Shown here piece after piece: positions 1 to 8,115 of a DNA stretch of 34,658 bases. The notes below the pieces were generated by a model. The model saw only the letters and a program-made list of their open reading frames with translations, had not been told where the DNA came from and did not search any database. Both the position numbers and the translations under genes were made by a program. Within the stretch, counting starts at the first letter, position 1. Every line of letters starts with the position of its first letter. Source of the DNA: Lachnospiraceae bacterium (GTDB lineage Bacteria; Bacillota; Clostridia; Lachnospirales; Lachnospiraceae); the NCBI GenBank assembly GCA_017544835.1, contig JAFYDI010000101.1:1-34658 (forward strand), read 5' to 3'.

Positions 1-3
1 GAT

Positions 4-59
4 ATTGTTACAATAAAGGAAGATTTTTGTATTGTAAGAAAGGAGGGTTTTGCTACAAT
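4..59. promoter_or_regulatory. Palindromic operator-like sites upstream of ABC exporter
   Basis: An 11-bp odd-centred palindrome ATTGTTACAAT lies at 4-14. A second pair of arms, ATTGTA (31-36) and TACAAT (54-59), flanks a purine-rich stretch. Such ATTGT/ACAAT dyads are typical binding sites for dimeric winged-helix repressors (MarR, GntR or BlaI types), which often sit just upstream of multidrug ABC exporters. No regulator gene is inside the window; it may lie just to the left. The assignment as an operator is inference. Confidence 0.3.
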
Positions 60-102
60 CACAGTATACGGATGAGAATGGATTAAATGAGGAGAGAGAT
101 AA

Positions 103-1902
103 GTGGCAAAAAACGAATCTAAGGAACAGAAGAATAAGTTCCCTGTGTCCAAGCTTCGGTGGCTTTGGATTAATATGAAGGGGACGAGGGCCATGTTTAT
201 ACTGGCTCTTTTCGGTACGGTTATTTATAACGTAATGCAGTTAACCGTGCCGTTTTTTTCGTCCAAAATTGTGGACGAATATTTGCAGGGCGAGAATGCG
301 GCTTATAACCGTGCCAATAATATGCACGGATTCTATGTGCTTCTTGCTTGTATGGTAGGGTTTACGATTTTCAGGGTTATAGTGGTATATCTTGACTGTA
401 TGGCTTATGAGCACTCGTCTCAGAAGGCTTTGTATCGCATCAGAAATTCTCTTTATGACAAGATCCAGAGACAGGATATGAAGTTTTACTCTACCTACAG
501 AACGGGCGATTTAATGACAAGAGTCACCGGTGACCTTGATGCCTGCAGACATATGATTGCGTGGGTTATACGTAATATTATTGAGTCGTTTGTGCTTTAC
601 TTTTCAACGGCTGTGTATCTGTGCATCATTAATTGGAAGCTGGCGCTTTCGGTGCTTATTATTTCACCGTTTATCTTTATTATCATAGTGAAGTTTCGTA
701 AGAAGGTCGGCCCCATGCACAGGGAGTTACGTGAAAAGCTTGCGGGCATGAACACTTACGCTCAGGAGAATATCTCCGGTAACCGCGTGGTTAAGGCTTT
801 CGCGCGAGAAGATTACGAAATAGACAAGTTTGATACTTCAAACGTTGACTACAGAGATACCAATAAGAGGACTCAGATGATATGGATTAAGTTCTATCCT
901 TTCATCGAAGGTTTAGCCAATATGTTAAGCCTTGTGCTGATACTTGTGGGCGGCATTTTCCTTATCAATCATGAGCTTACCATGGGTGAATATGTTGCGT
1001 TCTCAGGTCTTATGTGGGCGATTGCGAACCCTATGAGAAACCTTGGTAACATCATGAATGAGTTTCAGCGTTTCGACGCGGCTTCCAATAAGGTTATGGA
1101 GATTTACTTCTCTGAGCCTATAATCGTGGATAAGGCTGACTCGATTGTTCATCCCGAACCCTTCAAAGGCAAGGTTGAGTTTAAGCACGTTTCCTTTAAG
1201 TACGATGACGGCAAGCTTCCGGTGCTTAAGGACATTTCTTTTGTGGCCGAGCCCGGTCAGACGGTTGCCATCATGGGTGAGACGGGCTGCGGTAAGACTT
1301 CCCTTATCAACATGATTCCAAGATTTTACGAGCCTATTGAGGGCGAAGTGCTGGTGGATGATGTAAGCGTTGACAAGTACCGCCTCACCGATTTAAGAAA
1401 GCATATCGGTCTGGCAACGCAGGATGTACTGCTTTATTCGGATACTATTGAAGGTAACATTGCTTACGGAGTAACCGGTCTTACCGCCGAGCAGGTAGTT
1501 AAGTTCGCGCGTTATTCCGCGGCAAGCGAGTTTATTGCCAAGATGCCTGAGGGCTACGACACCATCGTAGGTGAGCGTGGCGTGGGTCTCTCCGGCGGAC
1601 AGAAGCAGAGAATTTCTCTTGCCCGCGCACTTGCTATAGAGCCTTCGATACTTATACTTGACGATACTACTTCCGCCGTAGACATGGAAACGGAGAAGGA
1701 AATCCAGCACAGCCTTCGCGAGCTTGATTTCCCCTGCACCAAGATTATTATCGCGCAGCGTATTTCCACCACCAAGGCGGCGGACAAGATTTTGGTACTA
1801 CAGGACGGTCGCATTACCGAGGAAGGTTCCCACGAGGAACTCATAGCCAAAGGCGGCTACTATGCAGAGCTTGTTAAGCTCCAGACGGGAGGTGAGGCAT
1901 AA
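103..1902 (+). CDS. Heterodimeric ABC exporter, degenerate-site subunit
   Basis: Type IV (exporter-fold) ABC half-transporter: six-helix membrane domain (about residues 25-330) followed by a nucleotide-binding domain. Visible motifs are Walker A GETGCGKT (392-399), a canonical LSGGQ signature (496-500) and Walker B ILILD followed by Asp521 where the catalytic Glu is expected. The H-loop is AQR, with Gln552 replacing His. These two substitutions mark the non-catalytic ATP site of heterodimeric exporters such as BmrC/BmrD and TM287/288. The start is GTG with GGAGAGA 6 bases upstream. The stop overlaps the next start by one base (TAATG), implying translational coupling to the partner subunit. 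Known heterodimers of this kind export drugs, lipids or peptides; the substrate here cannot be told. Confidence 0.93.
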   Translation: MAKNESKEQKNKFPVSKLRWLWINMKGTRAMFILALFGTVIYNVMQLTVPFFSSKIVDEYLQGENAAYNRANNMHGFYVLLACMVGFTIFRVIVVYLDCMAYEHSSQKALYRIRNSLYDKIQRQDMKFYSTYRTGDLMTRVTGDLDACRHMIAWVIRNIIESFVLYFSTAVYLCIINWKLALSVLIISPFIFIIIVKFRKKVGPMHRELREKLAGMNTYAQENISGNRVVKAFAREDYEIDKFDTSNVDYRDTNKRTQMIWIKFYPFIEGLANMLSLVLILVGGIFLINHELTMGEYVAFSGLMWAIANPMRNLGNIMNEFQRFDAASNKVMEIYFSEPIIVDKADSIVHPEPFKGKVEFKHVSFKYDDGKLPVLKDISFVAEPGQTVAIMGETGCGKTSLINMIPRFYEPIEGEVLVDDVSVDKYRLTDLRKHIGLATQDVLLYSDTIEGNIAYGVTGLTAEQVVKFARYSAASEFIAKMPEGYDTIVGERGVGLSGGQKQRISLARALAIEPSILILDDTTSAVDMETEKEIQHSLRELDFPCTKIIIAQRISTTKAADKILVLQDGRITEEGSHEELIAKGGYYAELVKLQTGGEA

Positions 1903-3686
1903 TGGCAACTAAGCGTAATACTTACAGAGTCGATGAAGCCTACGAAGAGGAGTTTAATATCAAGCATATCCTCCTTGCTTCCAAGTACATTAAGAAATAT
2001 TTAAAGCGCATGATAGCTGCGATTGTCTTAAGTGCTATCGGCGGAGCCACAGCACTTCTTGCTCCCATGATTACCAAGAAAGCACTGGATGAGGCGGTAC
2101 CGAGCGGTGATGTTAAGAACCTTGTGGTGCTTGTAAGCCTGCTTGCCGGAGTGTTTGTGGTAAGTATCCTTTTTACGACACTAAGGTCCCGCGTAATGGT
2201 TAATGTCAGCCAGAATATTATTTATGATATTCGTCGAGACCTTTTTGCACACTTGCAGAAGTTGTCTTTCCAGTACTACGATGACAGGCCTCACGGTAAG
2301 ATTCTGATTCGTGTGGTTAACTACGTTAACTCCGTGTCGGATATGCTTTCAAACGGACTTATTAACGTAATACTTGAGTGCATCAACCTTGTTATCATCG
2401 TGGCATATATGTTTGCGGTGGATGTGCAGTTATCCCTTGTGGTACTGTGCGGTGTGCCCATTCTTGCGATATTCATGTTCTGGATTAAGGGCAAACAGCG
2501 TAAAGCCTGGAGAGCGGTTTCCAACAAAAACTCCAACTTAAACGCTTACCTTCAGGAAAACATCGTGGGCGCAAGAATCACACAGATTTTCGCAAGAGAA
2601 GATGAAAATGCCGAGATTTTTGCAGGGTTATCCAACGACTGTCGACGCACCTGGATGGGCGCCGTAAGATGGACCAACCTTGTATGGCCCGGTATCGATA
2701 CGATTTCGGTACTTGTAAGAGGGGCGATTTTCCTCTTTGGTATTGCAATCTTTATAAACGGTGACAAGACCGTAGGTACAATCGTGGCTATTTCCGGATA
2801 CGCAAGCCGTTTCTGGCAGCCTATTATGAACCTTGGTAATATATTCAATAACTTCATCAACAACATGGCTTACCTTGAGAGAATTTTCGAGACCATGGAC
2901 GAGCCTGTAACCGTTGATGATGTTGAGGGCGCTATCGAGATGCCTCCGATTAAGGGTGAGGTAACCTTTGAAGACGTACACTTTAGCTACGAAGAAGGTA
3001 AGGAAGTGCTTCATAATGTTTCCTTTACCGTTAAGGCAGGCGAGAGCGTTGCACTTGTAGGACCTACCGGTGCCGGCAAGAGTACAATAGTAAACCTTGT
3101 ATCGCGATTCTACAATGTGGATAGCGGCAGGGTTCTCATAGACGGAATAGATATTTCAAAGGTGACGCTTAAGAGCCTTCGCAGCCAGATGGGCATCATG
3201 CTTCAGGACAGCTTCATATTCTCGGGTACCATCGAGGACAATATTCGCTACGGCAAGCTTAATGCGACCTTCTCGGAGATTGACAAGGCCAGTCAGACGG
3301 TTTGTGCGGCTCCCTTTATCGACAGAATGGCCGACGGCTACGCAACAGAGGTCAAAGAACGCGGCTCGCTGCTCAGTCAGGGCCAGAAGCAGTTGATTTC
3401 TTTTGCCAGAACGTTATTATCGGATCCTGCGATACTGGTGCTTGACGAGGCTACTTCAAGCATCGACGTTCAGACCGAGAAAGCGCTTCAGCAAGGCCTT
3501 AACGCTATGCTTAAAGGTCGAACTTCCTTCATCATTGCCCACAGACTTTCTACCATCCGCAACTGCGACAAGATTATGTATATCGATGACGGCGGCATCG
3601 TAGAGTGCGGCAACCACGAGGAACTCATGGCGCGCAAAGGATATTATTACAAATTATATACTGCGCAGATGGACGACATTGCTTAA
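1902..3686 (+). CDS. Heterodimeric ABC exporter, catalytic-site subunit
   Basis: Second half-transporter of the pair: membrane domain (about residues 35-330) and nucleotide-binding domain with Walker A GPTGAGKS (387-394), Walker B ILVLDE with catalytic Glu516, and a proper H-loop AHR (His547). Its signature is LSQGQ (491-495) rather than LSGGQ. In the heterodimer the partner's degenerate Walker B/H-loop would face this altered signature, while this subunit's intact Walker motifs would face the partner's normal LSGGQ. This gives one inactive and one active ATP site. Translation is coupled to the upstream gene by a one-base overlap, and a hairpin terminator follows. Membrane-embedded exporter; substrate unknown. 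Confidence 0.93.
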   Translation: MATKRNTYRVDEAYEEEFNIKHILLASKYIKKYLKRMIAAIVLSAIGGATALLAPMITKKALDEAVPSGDVKNLVVLVSLLAGVFVVSILFTTLRSRVMVNVSQNIIYDIRRDLFAHLQKLSFQYYDDRPHGKILIRVVNYVNSVSDMLSNGLINVILECINLVIIVAYMFAVDVQLSLVVLCGVPILAIFMFWIKGKQRKAWRAVSNKNSNLNAYLQENIVGARITQIFAREDENAEIFAGLSNDCRRTWMGAVRWTNLVWPGIDTISVLVRGAIFLFGIAIFINGDKTVGTIVAISGYASRFWQPIMNLGNIFNNFINNMAYLERIFETMDEPVTVDDVEGAIEMPPIKGEVTFEDVHFSYEEGKEVLHNVSFTVKAGESVALVGPTGAGKSTIVNLVSRFYNVDSGRVLIDGIDISKVTLKSLRSQMGIMLQDSFIFSGTIEDNIRYGKLNATFSEIDKASQTVCAAPFIDRMADGYATEVKERGSLLSQGQKQLISFARTLLSDPAILVLDEATSSIDVQTEKALQQGLNAMLKGRTSFIIAHRLSTIRNCDKIMYIDDGGIVECGNHEELMARKGYYYKLYTAQMDDIA

Positions 3687-3722
3687 CTTAGTCGGACTTT
3701 TCCGTAGTATTGGGGGCGAAGG

Positions 3723-3758
3723 GCCAAGTCTTACGAATGTGGGGCTTGGCTTTTCTTT
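3723..3758 (+). terminator. Terminator after ABC exporter operon
   Basis: Stem GCCAAGTC (3723-3730) pairs with GGCTTGGC (3743-3750) with one G-U pair, followed by TTTTCTTTT. It lies 37 bases after the second ABC gene. Confidence 0.75.
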
Positions 3759-3814
3759 TGCCATAATATAAGATAGTATAAGATATAGGTGATATCTATT
3801 CAGGAGGGTAATCT

Positions 3815-4456
3815 ATGAGATGTAATGTATGCGGTGCACAGGTTGATGACGGCACCAAGACTTGCCCTTATTGCGGATGCGCGGTAGAGGGCGATGGCAA
3901 GGAAACTACTGTTTACAGCGCTTCAGGCGAAGTAAATGCAAATGAGAGTGCGGCTCCGGTTAATGGTGCGACTTCTTTTGACTATAGTTCGGTAAGCCGT
4001 GAGGCCGGACCTGCTGTAGGACTTAAGTGGGCGCACTTCCTTGGATACTTCGCACTTTGGATTGGTGCATTGGCTAACCTTGCCAACGGAATCAGACTGT
4101 TAACCGGTTCACTTTATGAGGAACAGGGCGTTACTGCTGAAATGGTATATGCATTCTGGGGCAACAGCCTTAAGTACGCCGACAAGTTCTATTCGGTATG
4201 TCTGATTATAACTGCTGTACTTGCTGTTTGCGGTGCGGTAGCAATTCTTAAGTACAAGGCAATTGCAGGTACATTGGTAAGCGCGGTTTATGCTGTTAAT
4301 GCTATTTCGGGAATCGCTTACATTGCAATGACCACACATATCCTTGGCCAGAGCACACTCGATTACCAGACTGCTGTAAGCATTATCGTAGCTATAGTGT
4401 TCTTCTGTGTTAACATTGTTTACTTTAAGAAGCGCAAGCACATATTTGTTAACTAA
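3815..4456 (+). CDS. Zinc-ribbon membrane protein
   Basis: 213-residue protein that begins with a zinc-ribbon knuckle: Cys3-x2-Cys6 and Cys17-x2-Cys20 (CNVCG and CPYCG). A polar linker of about 45 residues follows, then roughly four hydrophobic segments (about residues 68-90, 125-145, 148-172 and 185-205) and a basic tail. This is the common Firmicute layout of an N-terminal cytoplasmic zinc-ribbon joined to a small integral membrane domain; the function of such proteins is not established. The start has a strong site, AGGAGGG, 7 bases upstream. It is transcribed alone, between two terminators, and sits directly before the 64-bp tandem repeat array. Confidence 0.8.
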   Translation: MRCNVCGAQVDDGTKTCPYCGCAVEGDGKETTVYSASGEVNANESAAPVNGATSFDYSSVSREAGPAVGLKWAHFLGYFALWIGALANLANGIRLLTGSLYEEQGVTAEMVYAFWGNSLKYADKFYSVCLIITAVLAVCGAVAILKYKAIAGTLVSAVYAVNAISGIAYIAMTTHILGQSTLDYQTAVSIIVAIVFFCVNIVYFKKRKHIFVN

Positions 4457-4472
4457 TTCCATGATGAATCAA

Positions 4473-4505
4473 GGCCTCGGGCTTATGTCCGGGGCCCTTT
4501 CTTTG
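4473..4505 (+). terminator. Terminator after zinc-ribbon gene
   Basis: Stem GGCCTCGG (4473-4480) pairs with CCGGGGCC (4489-4496) with one G-U pair, followed by CTTTCTTT. Confidence 0.75.
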
Positions 4506-4516
4506 GTCCAAACGGC

Positions 4517-4966
4517 TAAAAGCATACCTTATAGCCTCAAATGCTTCGGAGGTGGGAACATTTTATGGGTTTGAAGAAAGAAAAAGCATACTTTATCGCC
4601 GAAAACGCTTTGGAGGTGGGAACATTTGTCGGGTACGGAGAAAGAAAATTCCCACCTTATCGCTGAAAATGCCCATAAGGTAGGAACACGAGCCATCTCG
4701 GGCAAAAGAAAATTCCCACCTTATCGCTGAAAATGCCCATAAGGTAGGAATATGAACCGCCTAAGGCAAAAGAAAATTCCCACCTTATCGCCGAAAATGC
4801 CCATAAGGTAGGAACATGAGCCGCCTAAGGCAAAAGAAAATTCCCACCTTATCGCTGAAAATGTCCATAAGGTAGGAACATGAGCCATCTAAGGCAAAAG
4901 AAAATTCCTACCTTTTTGCCCAAATCGCTCATAAGGTAGGAATTTGTAATCAGCCGGAGGCCAAAG
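4517..4966. repeat. Seven-unit 64-bp tandem repeat array
   Basis: Seven consecutive units with an exact 64-bp period begin at 4517, 4581, 4645, 4709, 4773, 4837 and 4901. The four central units are nearly identical. The two left units and the last one are diverged, as expected for an array growing from the middle. Each central unit carries an inverted repeat, TTCCCACCTTAT then 14 bases then ATAAGGTAGGAA (one mismatch). The last unit has the fully complementary AATTCCTACCTT/AAGGTAGGAATT, so the mismatch is resolved. Sixty-four is not a multiple of three and no reading frame crosses the array, so it is not coding. Unlike CRISPR, there are no variable spacers. It fills most of the 623-base gap between 4457 and 5079. 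Confidence 0.92.
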
Positions 4967-5008
4967 CTCTGTAAAACCTCAGTTTATTATTTTTTTATAA
5001 CTACTATC

Positions 5009-5040
5009 TTGCATTATAGAATAGCTTGTGATACAATGCA
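5009..5040 (+). promoter_or_regulatory. Promoter and overlapping dyad of PadR operon
   Basis: TTGCAT (-35, 5009-5014), 17-base spacer, TACAAT (-10, 5032-5037). The same bases carry an inverted repeat TGCATT...AATGCA (5010-5015 and 5035-5040) that spans the promoter. This suits autorepression by the PadR protein encoded 40 bases downstream; the operator role is inferred. Confidence 0.6.
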
Positions 5041-5079
5041 GTTAATCGCGAGAGAGTCAATCAAAGAAAGGAGAGCAAT

Positions 5080-5397
5080 GTGAACGCACAATTTAAAAAA
5101 GGGGCACTGGAGTTATGCGTACTTACAATGCTTGCGGACAAGGATCGATACGGATACGAGCTTACCGATGAAATCTCTGCAAGAATGGATATTGCAACCG
5201 GTACATTGTATCTGGTACTTAAGAGACTTAAGGACGATAACCTCGTGACGACATATTTGCAGGAATCGGAAAACGGCCCTGCGAGAAAGTACTATCATTT
5301 GTCGGACGAAGGCAGAAAGTACCAGACAGAGCTTAAAGAAGAATGGACACAGTTTGTGAAAGCTATTGATGAAATCATAGGAGGACGGTATGAATAA
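5080..5397 (+). CDS. PadR-family transcriptional regulator
   Basis: 105-residue winged-helix regulator of the short PadR subfamily. Recognisable parts are the opening FKKGALELCVL, the helix-turn-helix with DRYGYELTDEI (about residues 22-32), and the wing around GPARKYYHLSDEG (about 65-77). The start is GTG preceded by AAAGGAGA; the adjacent ATG at 5078 runs straight into TGA. It overlaps the next gene by 8 bases. In Firmicutes this PadR subfamily is repeatedly paired with HAAS (DUF1700) membrane-stress proteins, exactly as here, and is thought to repress its own operon. Confidence 0.9.
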   Translation: MNAQFKKGALELCVLTMLADKDRYGYELTDEISARMDIATGTLYLVLKRLKDDNLVTTYLQESENGPARKYYHLSDEGRKYQTELKEEWTQFVKAIDEIIGGRYE

Positions 5398-6664
5398 ACA
5401 GGAGTATATGTACAATCTCTTCGAGGCGTTAAGACCTTTCGATGAGGATGTAAGAAACGAGATTATAAGTGACTATGAAGAGCACTTTGCCGACGGACTT
5501 GCAAACGGCAAGACCGAAGAGCAGATTGTTGAGGAGCTTGGCTCCATAGATGAGCTTATTGCCGACCTTAAGGAATTAAAGGGCAAGGGCAGCGACAAGA
5601 AAGGCTTTGACTTTGACTCAATGGACATTTCCAAGGCGGCAGACAGCCTGGTTAAGGGAATCGCTAACTTTGTGGGTTCCGTTGCAGGCACCGTTACAAA
5701 GGGCGCTGAGAAGATGGGCGAGGGCTTTGCCGACGGGGCAAGCGATTTCGCAGATTCATTCTCCAAGGGCGTTACCAATGCGGCCAAGGAAGTTTACAAC
5801 AAGGGCAGCGAATTTGCCAAGGATTTAAGTGAGAGCTACAAGGCTACCAGAAACACCGCCGACGGCACCACCGATGCTACTACAGAGGAAGGAAGCGGAA
5901 GTTCCGCAGATTGTAACGAAATCGTCATTGAAGGCGACTGCGCGAACATTTATGTAACAGCTTCACCCGACAATGTTGCAAGAGTTCACTACACCAACCA
6001 CGGCACTGCCAATCAGCAGCTTACATACGCGTTCGAATGCTATCAGAAGGGCAGCACTCTTTACGGTATTGCCAAAAGAAAGAACTTAGGCTTAACCAAC
6101 TTCTTCAGAAGCCTTACAAGTCCCCGAATCGACTTAAATGTCGAAGTTCCCAGAGACTACAAGGCAGTTACCTTTAAGACCGCATCCGGCGAGATCAGGG
6201 TAGAAGGTATCTCCGCAAGAACCGCTGTTGTAGGCGATGTAAGCGGTAATATCGAAATCAAAACCTGTGGCTTTGAAACCTTGAAGGCCAACAACATAAG
6301 CGGCGATATTACAATTGACGGCGTAAACAGTGATGTAATTACCGCAGAGGCTGTAAGCGGAAGTGTCAGAACAGCTGCTTCAGTGGCTGAACTTAAGACC
6401 GTTACCACCAGCGGACGCACCAACATCATTACCAGAAATGTTGAGAAGATTCAGAGTAATTCCGTATCTGGCTCCATCGAGATGACACTTGACGGCGCTG
6501 ACGGATTCAATGCCAACGCTTCATCCGTAAGCGGCAGAATCAATCTTTTATGCGGTGACTCCAACGTAACCGGCGCTAAGAGCGGTAAGTACAACCTTGG
6601 AAGCGGAAGAGTACAGATTAAGGCTTCCACCGTTTCAGGTTCTTTAAGAATCGAGACAAGATAA
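5390..6664 (+). CDS. HAAS (DUF1700) and DUF4097 protein
   Basis: 424 residues in three parts. Residues 1-75 form the HAAS/DUF1700 domain (MNKQEYMYNLFEALRP... and DYEEHFADGLANGKTEEQI...). Residues about 80-155 are an alanine- and glycine-rich amphipathic segment with repeated KG..N/F-type turns. Residues about 170-424 are a DUF4097 beta-solenoid-like domain with recurrent V/I-SG-I/S turns (VSGNIEI, ISGDITI, VSGSVRT, VSGSIEM, VSGRINL, VSGSLRI). There is no classical signal peptide, and no obvious transmembrane helix. Co-translated with PadR through an 8-base overlap. Such pairs are associated with envelope-stress responses; the molecular role of DUF4097 is not established. Confidence 0.85.
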   Translation: MNKQEYMYNLFEALRPFDEDVRNEIISDYEEHFADGLANGKTEEQIVEELGSIDELIADLKELKGKGSDKKGFDFDSMDISKAADSLVKGIANFVGSVAGTVTKGAEKMGEGFADGASDFADSFSKGVTNAAKEVYNKGSEFAKDLSESYKATRNTADGTTDATTEEGSGSSADCNEIVIEGDCANIYVTASPDNVARVHYTNHGTANQQLTYAFECYQKGSTLYGIAKRKNLGLTNFFRSLTSPRIDLNVEVPRDYKAVTFKTASGEIRVEGISARTAVVGDVSGNIEIKTCGFETLKANNISGDITIDGVNSDVITAEAVSGSVRTAASVAELKTVTTSGRTNIITRNVEKIQSNSVSGSIEMTLDGADGFNANASSVSGRINLLCGDSNVTGAKSGKYNLGSGRVQIKASTVSGSLRIETR

Positions 6665-6682
6665 TACGACTAATGCATTTAA

Positions 6683-6712
6683 GCGGGCGAGAGAAATCTC
6701 GCCTGCTTTTTT
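6683..6712 (+). terminator. Terminator after PadR operon
   Basis: A 10-bp stem GCGGGCGAGA/TCTCGCCTGC (one G-U pair) closed by a GAAA tetraloop, then six T. Confidence 0.9.
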
Positions 6713-6745
6713 GTATGCGGGAATACTATACGGCCAAATTTGTAG

Positions 6746-6751
6746 TATAAT
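6746..6751 (+). promoter_or_regulatory. -10 box of MFS operon
   Basis: Perfect TATAAT, 24 bases before the MFS start codon. No good -35 box is visible at 16-18 bases. The context TTTGTAGTATAATGG recurs at 26795-26808 upstream of the Nmad3 gene. Confidence 0.5.
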
Positions 6752-6774
6752 GGGGGATATAAAGGGGGGTTAAT

Positions 6775-8115
6775 ATGGAACAGAAGAATGTGAAGAAAAC
6801 TGCGGGCTTCTGGGGCTTTGTATGGTGTCTCGGACTTGCGGGCCAGCTATGCTGGAATATGGAGAATCAGTGGTTTAACACTTTTGTCTACGAGAAGATA
6901 GCCAAGGACCCCACGATTATCTCCTGGATGGTGGCAATATCGGCTACCGCTACGACAATTTCTACGTTTGTAACGGGAACCGCCACTGACAGACGCGGAA
7001 GAAGACGTCTGGCGGTTTCGGTAGGTTATATACTGTGGGGTATCTTTACAATACTTTTCGGAACTACGGAATTCATCATGAAGGGCGCAGGTTCCGATGC
7101 GTCATCGGTTCTTATGACTGCGGGCGTGGCCGTTGTGGCTGCGGATGCGATAATGAGCTTTTTTGGCTCCATGGGTAATGATTCGGGCTTTAACGCGTGG
7201 ATGAACGACCATATGAATGAGCGTAACAAAGGCCAGATAGGCGCGGCACTTGCGACTCAGCCCATTATCGGTACCATCGTCGGCACTGTTGCGGGCGGTA
7301 TGCTAATCGGCAGCGAGAACAATTACATGAGACTCTTCGTGGTGATGGGCGCTTTTGTAATAGGCTGCGGTATCTTTTCACTGGTATTCATGAAGGATGC
7401 ACCGGGCTTAGAGCCTCACAAGGAAGGCACCTTCGGGCAGCAGTTCGCATCGGTTTTCAACTTTAAAAAGTACTTTTCGCTTAAAGAACTCGTGTGGGTC
7501 AACCTCACACTTTCCGCATATTTTATTGCTTTTAACATGTACTTTACGCACATTGGCAATTACATGATTTATTATCTCGGATTTACCGCCGACCTTATGG
7601 GCTTCATGGAAGGAATAGGATTAATCCTTGCGATGCTTCTTGTATTCCCCGCCACCAGGCTAATTAACGAAGGCAAGCATGTGCCGATTGCTTTTGTGTC
7701 GATATTCTTTAATATCGCGGGGCTTTTGGTGCTCGGTTTCTTTGTCCGTCCGGAGAACGTTAATACAGGCAGCATTTTCAACCCTGTGATGCTTATCGGC
7801 GTATTCTTAATAGGCGTGGGCTATGTGGTGTTCCTGCAGACCGTTTCGGTATGGGCTAAGGGTCTTTATCCCAAGGAAGCTAAGGGACAGTTTGAGGGAA
7901 TCCGAATCCTTTTCTTTGTACTGATTCCCATGGTGGTGGCGCCGCTTATTGCCAACCCCATCATCAAGAAAAACGGTGAGATTATAAACGAATACGGCCT
8001 CAAAGAATATCTTCCCACGGAAGTTTTGTTCCTAGTCGGTGCGGGCGTGTCGCTTATTACCTTTATTCCGCTGTTTATGGCTGCAAGATACAGTAAAAAG
8101 GGAAGTGCGAAATGA
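6775..8115 (+). CDS. Major facilitator superfamily transporter
   Basis: 446-residue integral membrane protein with about 12 hydrophobic segments. The loop between helices 2 and 3 carries an MFS motif A-like sequence, GTATDRRGRRR (about residues 63-73), and a long central loop (about residues 205-230) divides the two halves. The N-terminal pattern GFVWCLGLAGQLCWNMENQW resembles the sugar/cation-symporter side of the superfamily, but the substrate cannot be told. Start ATG with AAGGGGGG 7 bases upstream. It overlaps the following hydrolase gene by four bases (ATGA), so transporter and hydrolase are probably translated together and may handle the same compound. Confidence 0.88.
   Translation: MEQKNVKKTAGFWGFVWCLGLAGQLCWNMENQWFNTFVYEKIAKDPTIISWMVAISATATTISTFVTGTATDRRGRRRLAVSVGYILWGIFTILFGTTEFIMKGAGSDASSVLMTAGVAVVAADAIMSFFGSMGNDSGFNAWMNDHMNERNKGQIGAALATQPIIGTIVGTVAGGMLIGSENNYMRLFVVMGAFVIGCGIFSLVFMKDAPGLEPHKEGTFGQQFASVFNFKKYFSLKELVWVNLTLSAYFIAFNMYFTHIGNYMIYYLGFTADLMGFMEGIGLILAMLLVFPATRLINEGKHVPIAFVSIFFNIAGLLVLGFFVRPENVNTGSIFNPVMLIGVFLIGVGYVVFLQTVSVWAKGLYPKEAKGQFEGIRILFFVLIPMVVAPLIANPIIKKNGEIINEYGLKEYLPTEVLFLVGAGVSLITFIPLFMAARYSKKGSAK

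Noticed and set aside
4517-4966. CRISPR array
   Set aside because: The 64-bp units are tandem with no variable spacers, and no cas genes are present.
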